A model generated the notes under the pieces. The model was not told the DNA's origin and ran no database searches. It saw nothing but the letters and a program-made list of their open reading frames with translations. The position numbers and the translations under genes were made by a program. Below are positions 21,950-33,141 of a stretch of 64,000 nucleotides of DNA, one piece after another (within the stretch, counting starts at the first letter, position 1; every line of letters starts with the position of its first letter). Source of the DNA: Apostichopus japonicus (lineage: Eukaryota; Echinodermata; Holothuroidea; Aspidochirotida; Stichopodidae). Location: NCBI RefSeq assembly GCF_037975245.1, contig NC_092577.1, positions 24,611,398 through 24,675,397 of the forward strand, given 5' to 3'.

Positions 21950-24045
21950 ACAAGAAGGGGTGTTGTTGTACTATTTGATAGTGGGTCTACAAAATCTATC
22001 ATTGCTCATTCATTTGTTAACTCTTCTAAGTATTTGTCACAACTGAAATGTTCTCATGTGAATCCAGTCACTTTTCGTTTAGGAAATGGATCATATTTGA
22101 TAATCTGATTGGAGTTGATTTGATATTGGGATCAAAAACTGGCAGAATTAGATGGGACCTTGGAATTCAAAACTAACAGGTTCAGGATCTCGGCCAAACA
22201 GTTGCATCTCAGACCTTCTGCTTATGTTGAAATTAAACCTGGTCAAGAAAAATGCATCACTTTGAAAGGAAAAGTACCACCTTATTTAAGGAATGCAGAA
22301 GTAATCATTCAAACCAACGGTATCTTTCCAAATGGTGTCCATCACAAATGTTGGTGAAATTTAGAAGAGGTCGAACAAGTATTCCAGTTAAGAATATTTC
22401 TCGTCAGACTATACATGTTGTGTCAGATAAGCCAGTTGCTACTCTACATTTCAGCCAGTTGATTGATGTTGTACAACCTTTGCCATCACAATATGTAACC
22501 CAAAAGTCAAGTAATGATTCATTACACAAAGTATCTGTGGAGTCTAGCACTATTGTTGAGGAACGTCTTAAGAAATATCCACATTTGGATCTAGATGATC
22601 CTAATTTGAAATTGTCTGAAGATGAGATTATCCATAAATATGTCAGTTTGTCTCAGAGTGTGTTAACACCTGATGAAAAAGAGGAAGTGTATGACTTGCT
22701 CTCACAAAATAGACAAGCATTTTCCTTATATGGAGAGTTCTCAAGCTGCCCAAACTTTGAAGTTGATATTGAGCTATCCAATGATGAACCATGTTATATC
22801 AGACCTTATTTTGCTTCCGATAGTGGTAAGCAAGCCATTGACAAAGAGTTAAACCATTTGGTTAAATTAGGTATTTTGTCCATTGGACATCAGTCTTACA
22901 CATCTCCGGTGTTACTCATATCAAAGAAGGAATCAAGTGAAAAGAGGGTAGTTACAGATTTCAGATACTTGAATTCTATAATAAGGAAAATCAATCATCC
23001 TTTCCCATTGCTTTCTGAGACCCTGAAGACAATAGGGAATTCAGAAGCCAGAGTGTTGAGTGTAGTAGACATTAAGTCAGCCTTTCATTGCCTTCCACTT
23101 TCCCAAGCATGCACAACAGTATACAGGAATAGCTTCCTATAATGGAGGAAATAACTTTTACTATAAAAGATTGCCACAAGGTCTTAATGTTTCTCCTGGT
23201 ATATTTCAGGGGAAAATCAATGATATTCTTCAAGCTATACCTGGTTCTACAGAATTTTGTATTGCACATCACGACGACATCTTATTCAGTAAAGATAAGA
23301 GTGAACATAAGAAGCATTTAACGTTGTTACTGAAATGTTTGGCAGATAATGGATTGAAAGATTGTCCTAAGAAATGTAAATTGTTCAGAAACAGTGTATT
23401 ATACATGGGTCATAAGATTTTTGTGAATGAAAGGGGTTGTCTGTGTATACAACCACTCGCAGACCGATGTGAAGCAATTAGGAAAATGAAACGTCCAAAA
23501 ACTCCAAAAGAAACAAGGAGATTTGTTGGAGCGGTAAACTATATTTCAATTTTTTTCCCCAAAATCCAAAGTGTCTTAAGACCAATTCATCACCTTGCAA
23601 GAAAGCATAAAAGATTTGTGTGGAGTGATGAACATGAGGCAGCATTTGAACAGATAAGATCAATGATGACTAATCCACCAATATTGCATTTGCCAAGAAG
23701 TATTGGTACATTCAATTTGTACAGTGACACTTGACGTACTGCCACTGGGTCTTACTTAACTCAAACTGTTGAAGACAAACAATATATTCTTGGTTATTAT
23801 TCTAAAGTCTTACCACCTGCCTGCCAAAACTATAGTGTTACAGAGTTAGACATGTTTGGATTGTTGATAAACATCACAGCATTTAAGCATCTATTGAAGC
23901 CAAATGAATTCAATGCATTTGTTGATCATTCATCTATAGTTCAGATCTTACAATCTAAGGATGAACCTAGCACTTCTAGATTGCGAAAATTACTCCTGAA
24001 ATTATCCGATTATTCATTCAAGATTGCTTACAAAATGTGATCAGA
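21950..24045 (+). pseudogene. Ty3/gypsy pol: protease, RT and RNase H, broken
   Basis: Protease is marked by VVVLFDSGSTKSIIAHSF near 21963-22015, with the catalytic DSG. RT runs from about 22730 to 23735, with SPVLLISKKESSEKRVVTDFRYLN, the first catalytic D in LSVVDIKSAFHCLPL, and LPQGLNVSPGIFQ. The second catalytic pair is in AHHDDILFS, where the usual tyrosine of YxDD is histidine. RNase H begins FNLYSDT at 23714 and is interrupted by TGA at 23733-23735. It then continues TATGSYLTQT...SVTELDMFGLLINITAFKHLL and ends near ADFLSRNP (about 24070). A frame change near 23110 splits RT. Confidence 0.85.
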
Positions 24046-24046
24046 T

Positions 24047-27000
24047 TTGGTTCTAGCAGATTTTTTGTCAAGAAATCCAAATTATAGTCACTCCGAGATT
24101 GACGAAGTTGTTCCTATAGCATTCTCTCTGTTTACTTCAGAACTGTTGAATGATGAAGTTAGACAACCTGTACGTATCCCAAGGTCATATGCAAGGACAC
24201 ATGGTATAGATATTCCAGATTTGTCTCCAAAGGGCTCAAAGACAAATCAAACTGTTGCAGAGCCAACACAATCGCGTAGTGAAATCGCTCAAACTAATGG
24301 TGAAACGGCTAATCGGTCTTCTGATAGTGGAAACTCCAGAAGACAGTTTAAATTGCATAGACCTGTTAGTTTGCCAGAACATGATCACTTGCGAAATGGT
24401 GTTAGAGATCTCAGACCACATGTTAACACCAGACCACCACCATTGGTAGCCAATGAACCCAGACTGGTGGATAGGGAACCTGAAGAGTTGGCCAGAGATC
24501 CCCCTCCTGAATTGTATAGGGTACCCAAACCACTGATATCCAAAGTAGATGGTCTTGTGACACGTCATGTTCCAAAACAGGCCGAGTTAGATAAGATGAT
24601 GGATATTATAAAGAGGAAAATTATTACAGATTACAACTTACCAATTGATGTGCAGCAGTTAAAAATAGAACAGGAAACATCAATTTATTTTAAGCCAGTT
24701 TATGATTATCTAGCCTATGACATTTTGCCTAAGGACAGAAAAGCAGCAAAAAGTGTGCAAATCAAAGCAGAACAGTACATTTTATGCAATGGTGTCTTAT
24801 TCAGTTTATTCTTTCATGATAAAGATGATTTTACATTGCAACTAGCTGTTCAGAAACTATTATCTCTCGATATCATGACAGTTTATTATGCAATCTTCAA
24901 GGAGTTGTTCGTACATATGTCACTATCAGACGTAATTTTTACATGCCTAATATGTTTGACACAATTAGCAAGTATGTCAAGTCTTGTCTAAGATGTCAGC
25001 AGTTTAGAAATAAGCCAGATTGTTTAAGGCCTTATCATCCTAGAGTTCCTGACAATTACAGACCTTTTGATAGTCTTGATTTCAAGTCAATGCCGACTTC
25101 GCTTCCTAGTCACTTCGCCCAACAACCATTTCGCCCAACCAGCCTTGTCATTTCGCCCAACCTTATTTTGACTAATATTGAGTCAGAATAATATTACTTT
25201 TTTATTCCACTAGTTCAATTTGATTTATTTTGGGTCAGGTTACTTTGTAATAGGTAAATAAAAAAGTGAGGTCCGCTCGATATCGATCGGAGTCTGGGCA
25301 GTTATTTCGGGTATAATGGGAGGATTACACTACTTTTGGCGTTTACGCATACAATGGAAGTTATATTATTATACAAACACAGGGGAATCGGTCTTCATAA
25401 AAACCTATCAAACCTAACCCCTAAAACACTGATCCATCCTACTGACTAACAATTCCCGAACGTTTCCTTATTAAATTGAAAAAAAATATATAGAAAACCG
25501 GTCCGTAATATTAAATTACTATATTTAATCAATGTAACCACTTTATCAATGTTTATCAATGTACCCACATAATGTAGTCACATATGTAATCAATTTAACC
25601 ACGCCTTCAAGTTTCCTTAATACTCGGTTCGTATCCCGTAAGGTTAACAATTCCCGAACGTTTACTATATCAAACCTATCCAACCTAACCCATAAAACAG
25701 TGATCCATCCTCAAATTTCCTTAATATTCGGTTCGTATCCTGTAAGGCGTTAAAAATTCCCGAACGTTTCCTTTTGAAATATCATATTTAATCAATGTTA
25801 GGCGAAATGACCAGGCTGGTTGGGCGAAATGGCAGTTGGGCGAAGTGTCCTGCTTCCCCGACTTCACCTACACGTTTCAAGCACCTTATGGTAGCCTGTT
25901 GTGAAATAAAAAGATTTATTATTTGTGCACCACTGAAAAGTCTGGATGCCGAAACTATTTGTGAGGCACTTATTCAGAAGATCATTTGTATTTTTGGACC
26001 ACCATCAAGTCTTATAACTGATTCAGGATCTTCTCTGACAGGCAAATTGGTTCAATTACTATGTAACACACTTCAAATTTACCAGAAGATGATAAGTGTT
26101 GAAAACCATGGTAGTTTGCAAGTCGAACGACACATCCAAACAGTTGCAAACTTTATGAAGGTAAATTTAAACCAATTCGGAACAGATTGGGTGCGTTTTG
26201 TAGCGACTTCATGTTATGCCTATAATTAGTTCTCGTCGCCTTATCTGGGCAATTACAGTCCATATGAATTGGCATTTGGTAGAAAACGCCTGATTTGAGT
26301 AATTTGTCTTTCAACCCTATGTCGGGTATGTCTCATACTTATCAAGGTAATGTTCAACATTTCCAAAATAAATTTCAAACTGTTTCCAAAACTATTCTTT
26401 CTCTTCAGAGAAAACATCAGGAAAAGCAAAATGTAGAAATAACACAGAAGTTAAGCAGAATGGCTGTATATTCAATAGGACAACTAGTTTACCTATATAA
26501 ACCATCTTCTTCATCTTTAACAGCAAATTCAAGGAAGATTCGTGCTGAATGGTGTGGACCTTTCGTAGTTCATCAAATTCTTGATAGAACACATTACATT
26601 CTTGCTACACTAAAAGGGGAGATAGTACATGATGTTTTCAATTACAACAGACTTAAGCCTGCATTTATCAGAGCTTCTAGTCAGAAGAATATAACACATT
26701 TGCAAAAGCTAAAAGAAGCTTTGGGTAAAGCTACTGCAAATTCTACTCATCAAAAGACATGACATTCCATTGAGTTTACAGATGAAAAGGGGAACCTCAT
26801 TACCTACTCTTACACGAGAACAATTTATGTGTGTAAGACAAATAGAAGATTATATGAGTTGTCCATTAGTTAACAATGATTTAGCTGTACCGTATCCAAT
26901 TAGTAGAGATCAGCTTGAGAAACAGCTCAAATTAATTGTGCTAGATTTCAAGATGATGGCGAAAATCACATTTCTTATTTTTGGTGGAATGTTGAAACAT

Positions 27001-27098
27001 ATCGAGAGTCAAGGGATATTGTTACAAGCATTTTAAGACATCGTAGAATTCAGCTGAGTGGAAGTCCACAAAGGTTTTTCAGAAAGCTTCATGTGTAA
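24047..27098 (+). pseudogene. Ty3/gypsy integrase and C-terminal pol, split by a MITE
   Basis: The pol linker and integrase zinc region (KSCLRCQQ near 24985-25008) run to LDFKSMPTS at 25100. The MITE at 25101-25857 plus its 8-bp duplication interrupts the core, which resumes in the same sense as PTRFKHLMVACCEIKRFIICAPLKSLDAETI (25861-25955). Catalytic-type ITDSGSSL (about 26014) and HGSLQVERHIQTV (about 26110-26145) follow. A stop lies at 26227, then a frame change into the C-terminal region (26295-26762, SIGQLVYLY, WCGPFVVHQIL). A last block ends RIQLSGSPQRFFRKLHV at the stop 27096-27098. Confidence 0.85.
25101..25857. mobile_element. 757-bp MITE with 8-bp target-site duplication, in Ty3 integrase
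   Basis: A non-coding element whose ends form imperfect inverted repeats of about 65 bp. Each is built from the word TTTCGCCCAAC or CTTCGCCCAAC repeated several times (25111-25156 on the left; reverse complement at 25800-25845). The 8-bp string CCGACTTC lies on both sides (25093-25100 and 25858-25865). Removing the insert and one copy restores the integrase reading PTS-PTRFK, so the boundary is well supported. An 8-bp duplication fits hAT-like superfamilies, though P-like ones also make 8 bp. The interior holds near-duplicate segments with AATTCCCGAACGTTT three times and GGTTCGTATCC twice. No transposase frame is present. Confidence 0.85.
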
Positions 27099-27534
27099 TT
27101 TAGTGGAGGTTTTCTAAAACTATAGTCCTGTTTTAATGTTACAGTATATGATATTGTCAATCTCTTCACTTAAATGCTTCTGAGGTTGCATCGCCAGTTA
27201 TAGTATTATTGTGTATTTTGAAGTCCTCAGATTGACAATGTCAAGACAAAGTTTTTACTTGTAAGTCATTTACTTATAAGTAACAGGACCTATGAACATC
27301 AATGTTAATACATGTTATTAACCTATTACAGGAAATGATATTCTACATTTTGAAACTAACCATTTGACAGTATATTAGAGTGTTTGAGAGTTATTGTTGG
27401 TTGACAAAAGGAAACAAAAAGTTTTTGCACCATTTTCAGAGTTTTGGTGTAACAAGAGTTAAAAGAAAAAGAGATTTGTGTATCAAACTTTTTTTAATAA
27501 ATTAGGGGGATGTATAGTGATGTGAAAATTTCAG

Positions 27535-27776
27535 AGTTAATTACGTAAAGGGTACTTCCCCTACTCGTGTGATAATCATTGTCCAATCATATGCATGTTT
27601 TACGTGACGGGTTTTCGAGGGTGGAAAATTAGAGGAAGGAGAAGAAGAAGTGTGCTTCGAAGTTGTAAGGAAGGAAGAGGAAATAAATCAGTTATAACAT
27701 TCAAGATTCTACTAAGCCTACTTTATTGGTTATTTCGTAAAGGACAGGAAAAAAACACCCCAAACGAACAAACACA
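27535..27776 (+). repeat. Ty3/gypsy 3' LTR (part matching the 5' LTR)
   Basis: About 242 bp matching the 5' LTR with about six differences. The full 3' LTR probably starts at 27511, directly after ATTAGGGGGA. Confidence 0.85.
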
Positions 27777-30494
27777 ACAATAGCAAACTTTGTCATCCTA
27801 TAAATTTTGAGGTATCTGCAAGACTACAAGTGAATGTGCCCCATGGGTATGACCTGTAGCAAGTCTAAGTGACTTTACATGCTTCCTCCATGGGTGAGAT
27901 ATATTTGCTCTTTTTGGTAATGTACTTCAAAAGCATATCTGCTCTGTACATAAGGTAAGTTTAGGAAAATTACACCTTCTCATCACCTATCATGAAATAC
28001 AGAAATATATCCACCAAACACACATTTTAAAGGATATTTAAAAATAAATTTTTAGGAATAAATTGGTCAGTACTGTGGTTACTTCTTTGAAGGAGGAACA
28101 AGTGGGAAAGAAGATAAAAGTAACTTTTCTGTTTGATAAACTTTTATTTCTCACAGTGAGTTTAAGAGCACTTTCAAACAGTAAATAAAACATACAGATA
28201 AAAATAAATGCAGGCCTACAGTGCAAATGCCTTTAATAGTTCTAGCGACTAGAAAATGAAAAGTAAGTTATTTAAACTATAAGCTCTACATATAAATGTA
28301 AATATAACTTAGGACTCCAGAACACATGTATACTACCACAGCCTCCACAGGTTATGCTTTCTTTGTGTTCCTCATGAAAGCTTATGTGAATGTACACCTA
28401 TAAAATTACAATACTAATAATGACCAGATACCTTAACAGCTCCCATGGAAGAGTTGTGGCGACTGGAATAAAAGGAAAAATCTTGTCTCTCTTTCACTTT
28501 TCAATATGAAAGACATCTGCCATAAACTTTCTTAATATCACATCAGAAAGAAGACACAATGAAGCACACAATAACATCTTTACACATGAACAGAAACAAT
28601 AAATATATCTACTGAAACACAGTGCAGCAATAGCAACAAAGCTGACTTATTGGCTGCACACCATGCAAACATTTTATAAAGACATTACCTTAGTTTGGAA
28701 AAACACCAGATTGCAAACTCCCTGCCCACCACTCCTCCCACCCAAAAAAGGACTATATTTACATTTCTACATAAGAATATATTACAGATGTCAACAAAGG
28801 CTTGGACACAACAAAAAATACACTAAATACAGCCCCTGCCAATTGAACAGTGTGGACTACCTTGATCACAAATTCAGTGTTAAGAATTCAATAAGTGAGG
28901 CAAATATTACAAGTTCAATTGACAGGAATACCCAGCATAGACATGACACAATTTTTTTCACCCAGACGGAATGCAACTGAATTCAACATTGCATGATGCA
29001 CAGCAAAGACAACCATATATTTGCATACGCATACTGCACAGTACAATGCTGGTTACGTGTTAAAGGTCTGCAACCTTGATCACATTAATAGGCACCATAT
29101 CTTACATGATTACATTTACATGGCAAGTTTTTAATACAATGCTGGCCACTTCACCATCCTGTACACACAAAAGGGCAAGGAATTAGACTACTCAGAGAAA
29201 ATTGCTTCTCAGATTCCAGAGTGAAATTACACAGCAAATACTTTTGAATTCAAAATACAAGAAAAGAGCATAACACAAGCTATGTACTCAATGTTTACAT
29301 AACATGATCTCTCATGTTTAGACTCCTTGCCAGGTTAATCATTCAAACCTAACTCCCTATTATATTTGGCAGTGATAAAATGTAAACAGCTGTTTCACAG
29401 ACACAAGAGATGTACTTAATCAAATTAATCTCAACCCCCTTCCTAAATAACAGAAAAAAAGAAAGAAAAGAAATTGAGGATGGTTTACAACTTAACATGC
29501 ATTTGTTCCAGGATGTTGTTCCATAACTAACAACAATTAAAATGAAGAATGGCTTTATGAATACATCTTTAACTGATACTGCAGCAGAACGTGCTCAGCT
29601 TCAAAGAATCTGTGGCTGGCCGTATACTGTGCCATATACTACACATTGGCAAGATTGAAAATGATCAGGAAATTGTTAGGATGAAAGGGCTGCACTGCTC
29701 TTTAACTTGCTGATACACTGTTCCCTTTTCCCTGAGATTTTATGGTGAATATAAATTGGGTAATAAAAAAATGAGGCAATTAAACCCATGGAAACATGTG
29801 AAGGGACTTGGGTAACAATAAGGAAACTAAATCAGCAACAAAAGGCTGAAGGTGAAACAAACATAGGAACTAGAAACATGAGTACAAATTAAAAAGCTTG
29901 TAATATACACACCAAAAAAATTCAAATGGTTAACACATAGACACTTGTCTGTTACCGGTCAGTTTTTCTCTAAATGCAAGTATTCATGTTGTCATCGTGC
30001 TTGTAAAACAGCTATAAACCACAGTACATTGTAGTTGCACACACTGCACAATTTAGCTACACCATGAAAGAAAATGCACACACACACTCACAAACCAGAT
30101 TACTTAAAGAGTGATATAGTACTTTATAATTGATTTCACTGAGTGTTATGAAAGGTTCATACAATCATGCCAAATTGCTTATCAAAATATTGTTGGGAAA
30201 GACTTCTCATAAACCATCCATGCTACAGTACCATACTGTATACTGCTTATGATACAAGAAATTATACAAGAGTACACTGGACTCAGTGACAGTCCTATTG
30301 CACTTGTCAGTTGAATGAGTCACTCCACTAATCTTGGACAAGGCACACAACTGCATTGACAAAACATGTACCTTGATGCACACATCAGTCAGTTCTGTGC
30401 ATAACACTTTCGTTAAGATCAGGGGCTGTCACAAAAAGCTTGAGTAAGCTGGCTCAGTAATATTATTTCTACCTTGAAGTTCAATTTGGCGCTT
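27777..30494. other. No gene seen; probable 3' flank of the minus-strand BRCT gene
   Basis: AT-rich DNA with only short frames. It shares the 19-mer TTTTAAAGGATATTTAAAA (28025-28043) with 19226-19244 left of the Ty3 element. It lies downstream of the minus-strand BRCT reading frame and could include its 3' UTR; no clear polyadenylation site was chosen. Confidence 0.5.
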
Positions 30495-31757
30495 TCAAAA
30501 CTGTTCCTTACATAGCCTAACTTTTTCTAAGCATTCTGTGTACTCCCTCGATATATCCTCTTTCTGTTTATATGATAGATCAGCCCATTGTTTCAACATG
30601 TCACAATAAACCTTTTTACTCTCATGAAAAGTTAACCGTCTACGAGATGTCAAAGCCCTCCTTCTCGTCTGAGCAAAATAAACGGCAGCATTCTTGGCAA
30701 CTGTGGGAATTTTTAACATTTTAGGACTGTTCATCAATTCTTTTCGTGCCTTTTTAATAACCGATATTATTCTCTTACGCTTTATGAAGTGCTTGGCATG
30801 AAGGGACAATGTTTTCTTAATGTTCCATTTGCCTGGGTATTTCAGTTCATAGGTTTCGATATCCACCATTGCCCCTTGCTTAATGCAATCAGTTACGAAG
30901 GAATACTGTAAAAGATGATGGCCATGTCGTTGACAATCCCTCACTGCAGCAGGTATCTTGTTGCTATTAATAGGCCCAGATAGAAGAGTATAAACCTTAC
31001 TTGACCTCTTACTCCCTGATGGTATTTTATTTCTTACCCTTCCACCATTATCCAGAATCATCTGAATCATATCAGGTTGACGTATTCTCTTGCCATCAAT
31101 ATGAGGGATCAGTCCACTGAAGACAAAAACTTGTCCATAAAAGATCTGGCGGGGCTTTGAATCACATCCCACGCTGATAGCATTCTTGGTTTTCTTGAGG
31201 CGATATATTTTGAAGTTATGCTGGATAATGGATGTGATAGGACAGCCTTTTCCACATATTGTTTAATATGGCTAGTATTGGGTCCATTCGATGTCATGTC
31301 TGGTGGTATGCTGGTAGTAGTAGCAATTATGCATATAGTTTGTGTGCTCTCCTCCTTCAGACAGCATCCTACTAAGAGGAAATGGTAATGTCTTCATGAA
31401 AATAGCCCGATAGTCAATATATTTCATCATGTATGGTGTAAACGCTGAGCATGAATATCTTAATCGAAAGAGTTGGTAAAATTTCTCTGCCTCTGTCTCA
31501 TAGAGTTGTATTTCTTCTGAAGTAAACCCCCACTCATAATCATCAGTATGTCTGGAACCATTAAGGCAACCATCTTTCAGCTTTGGTTTTGACTCTTTGG
31601 CTAAAATGGTATGCATTTTGTAGAAGTGTCTCCATATAGACTGTACGAGTGCAATCTCTGTATACGAATCTTCGAATGCCAACTGTTTTTGTAAGTCTGC
31701 TGGAAGAGTATTCTTCACAATAGTGTTTGGTACAAGACCTGACAAGACATGAGAATT
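30495..31757 (-). pseudogene. C-terminal half of unrecognised BRCT-tailed gene, cut by LINE copy 2
   Basis: Reading from 31745 downward, a block runs LVQSIWRHFYKMHTILAK, SRHTDDYEWGFTSEEIQLYETEAEKFYQLFRLRYS, MMKYIDYRAIFMKTLPFPLSRM and SEGGEHTNYMHNCYYYQHTTRH (to about 31290). After a frame change, MDPILAILNNMWKRLSYHI follows in another frame, with an internal stop. A further change leads to a BRCT domain at about 31142-30860: FVFSGLIPHIDGKRI, MILDNGGRVRN, KVYTLLSG, LLQYSFVTDCIKQG. A basic tail ends at the stop 30495. BRCT domains bind phosphopeptides or partner proteins in DNA repair. The upstream block matches no named family I can place. At least two frame changes and the LINE mark this copy as dead. 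Confidence 0.6.
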
Positions 31758-32002
31758 GACAGTTGGCTTCGTGGAGTGCAGACGTGTTTTTTGCTCTCGC
31801 TCTCCATATACTACACTGTACTATATTAACTTATACTGTATTGCACTGTACTGTGCTTCCCGCCAGGCGGGAGTGGTATTTTCTGTTAGTACGTGCGTGC
31901 TACAGGCGTTGGTTTGTTTTTCGATATATTGTTCTTACTTTACTATTACTTTTGTTTTGGTTCGTTTCTTGCTCCTCCGTGGCCTAGCCACCTTGCGGTA
32001 TC

Positions 32003-33121
32003 ATGGCGTCGCGCCGTGATAGCCGTATTGTTAAGTTAACTTTTACCGGTGAACAAGCGGTTCCACCGGTGCAAGTGTTCAGTATTTTGAAGAGTAAGGG
32101 TGTTGCGGTTCCTGGAGAGGTTGACGCTTTGCAGGCTCTCCAGGGTCGTAACACGTATGACTTACGGTTCACCAGTGACGTGACCCGGCAGAAGGGTGTC
32201 ACGTTGCTGAGTAATGTCGATGGTTTGACAGTTACGCCATACGAACGTTCCGTATGGGTAACTGTCATCCACGTAGGACTAGAGGTGCGTCAGGAACTTG
32301 TCGCAACTGTTTTAGGTCGGTTTGGGGCTGTCAAGGCTACCAAAATGTGCTCCTACGCACAGGCCCCTGGGGTTTTGAACGGGCACCGACAGGTTCGGAT
32401 CGACCTAAAGCAGGACATTCCCTCCTTCCTGTTTATTGCAGGGCATAAAGCTCACGTGCGTTATCCCGGTCAGCCCCGCACCTGCTTCAGGTGTGGGGAG
32501 ACCGGGCACGAAGCCAAGGGCTGCCCAAACAAAAAGTGTGGGCGCTGCCTTCGTCTTGGGCATGATACCTCTGCTTGCCCAAGCGAAGTTGTGTGCTCAC
32601 TCTGTGGGAAGGAGGGACATGTTTTTCGCGCTTGTCCCCCCTCTTATGTATTTATGACAAAGAGCAGGGGTCAGGCAAAGTCGCAGAGTTCTGACGCACC
32701 TACTGCCTCGGAGGAAGCTCCACGCAAGGAGGGGGAACCAGGTGAGGATTCACCTTCCGCACCTGGTTCACCCTCCCCCGTAGTTGCAGACCCTAACCCC
32801 GTGCCCGCACCGAGAAAGTCTCCACCAGCTTCCCCCATCAACTCGTCCAGTTCCGTCCCCAGTCCGCCGCCGGTATCGCCAGATCCGGAGACTCTGTCCG
32901 ACGGCGACTCCGGGGACTCGGTAGTCATCGGGTCTCCGGAGGCTCTGTCTGACAGCGACTCCGGAGACTCGGTGATCGTAGAGCCGAAACGTGCCACCGG
33001 GACGAGCTGGTACGACGAGATGGGGGAACCCTCTCTAAAAAGGTCGGCCTCAAGCGACGACTCAGACGACGATATGTCGTCTAGAGCTCGCTTGAAGCTT
33101 ACAGAATCGTCGTCGGCGTAG
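32003..33121 (+). CDS. LINE ORF1 protein, intact, copy 2
   Basis: A 372-residue protein starting at the ATG 32003 (MASRRDSRIVKLTF). The RRM-like part and three CCHC knuckles (CFRCGETGHEAKGC, CGRCLRLGHDTSAC, CSLCGKEGHVFRAC) are kept. The linker after the third knuckle differs from copy 1 (KSRGQAKSQSSDAPTASEE). The acidic tail has two SVVI/SVIV modules rather than three. It is open throughout. ORF2 starts 20 nt later. Confidence 0.9.
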   Translation: MASRRDSRIVKLTFTGEQAVPPVQVFSILKSKGVAVPGEVDALQALQGRNTYDLRFTSDVTRQKGVTLLSNVDGLTVTPYERSVWVTVIHVGLEVRQELVATVLGRFGAVKATKMCSYAQAPGVLNGHRQVRIDLKQDIPSFLFIAGHKAHVRYPGQPRTCFRCGETGHEAKGCPNKKCGRCLRLGHDTSACPSEVVCSLCGKEGHVFRACPPSYVFMTKSRGQAKSQSSDAPTASEEAPRKEGEPGEDSPSAPGSPSPVVADPNPVPAPRKSPPASPINSSSSVPSPPPVSPDPETLSDGDSGDSVVIGSPEALSDSDSGDSVIVEPKRATGTSWYDEMGEPSLKRSASSDDSDDDMSSRARLKLTESSSA

Positions 33122-33141
33122 TTTTGCCTCATTGCCCTCTC

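Larger units (their letters stand above)
19280..27776 (+). mobile_element. Ty3/gypsy LTR retrotransposon, recent but defective
   Basis: Matching LTR segments of about 243 bp at 19280-19522 and 27535-27776 differ at only about six positions. They enclose gag, protease, RT, RNase H and integrase in Ty3/gypsy order. The 3' LTR starts at about 27511 (TGTATAGTGATG), directly after the polypurine-like ATTAGGGGGA. The corresponding first ~25 bp of the 5' LTR is not recognisable. Gag and pol are broken by frame changes and a few stops, and the integrase was later split by a MITE (25101-25857). Similar LTRs indicate a fairly young insertion. Clade within Ty3/gypsy is not resolved; a Mag-like affinity is possible. 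Confidence 0.9.

Noticed and set aside
28663-28980. 105-codon plus-strand frame
   Set aside because: Low complexity, no domain, and no similar frame elsewhere in the window.
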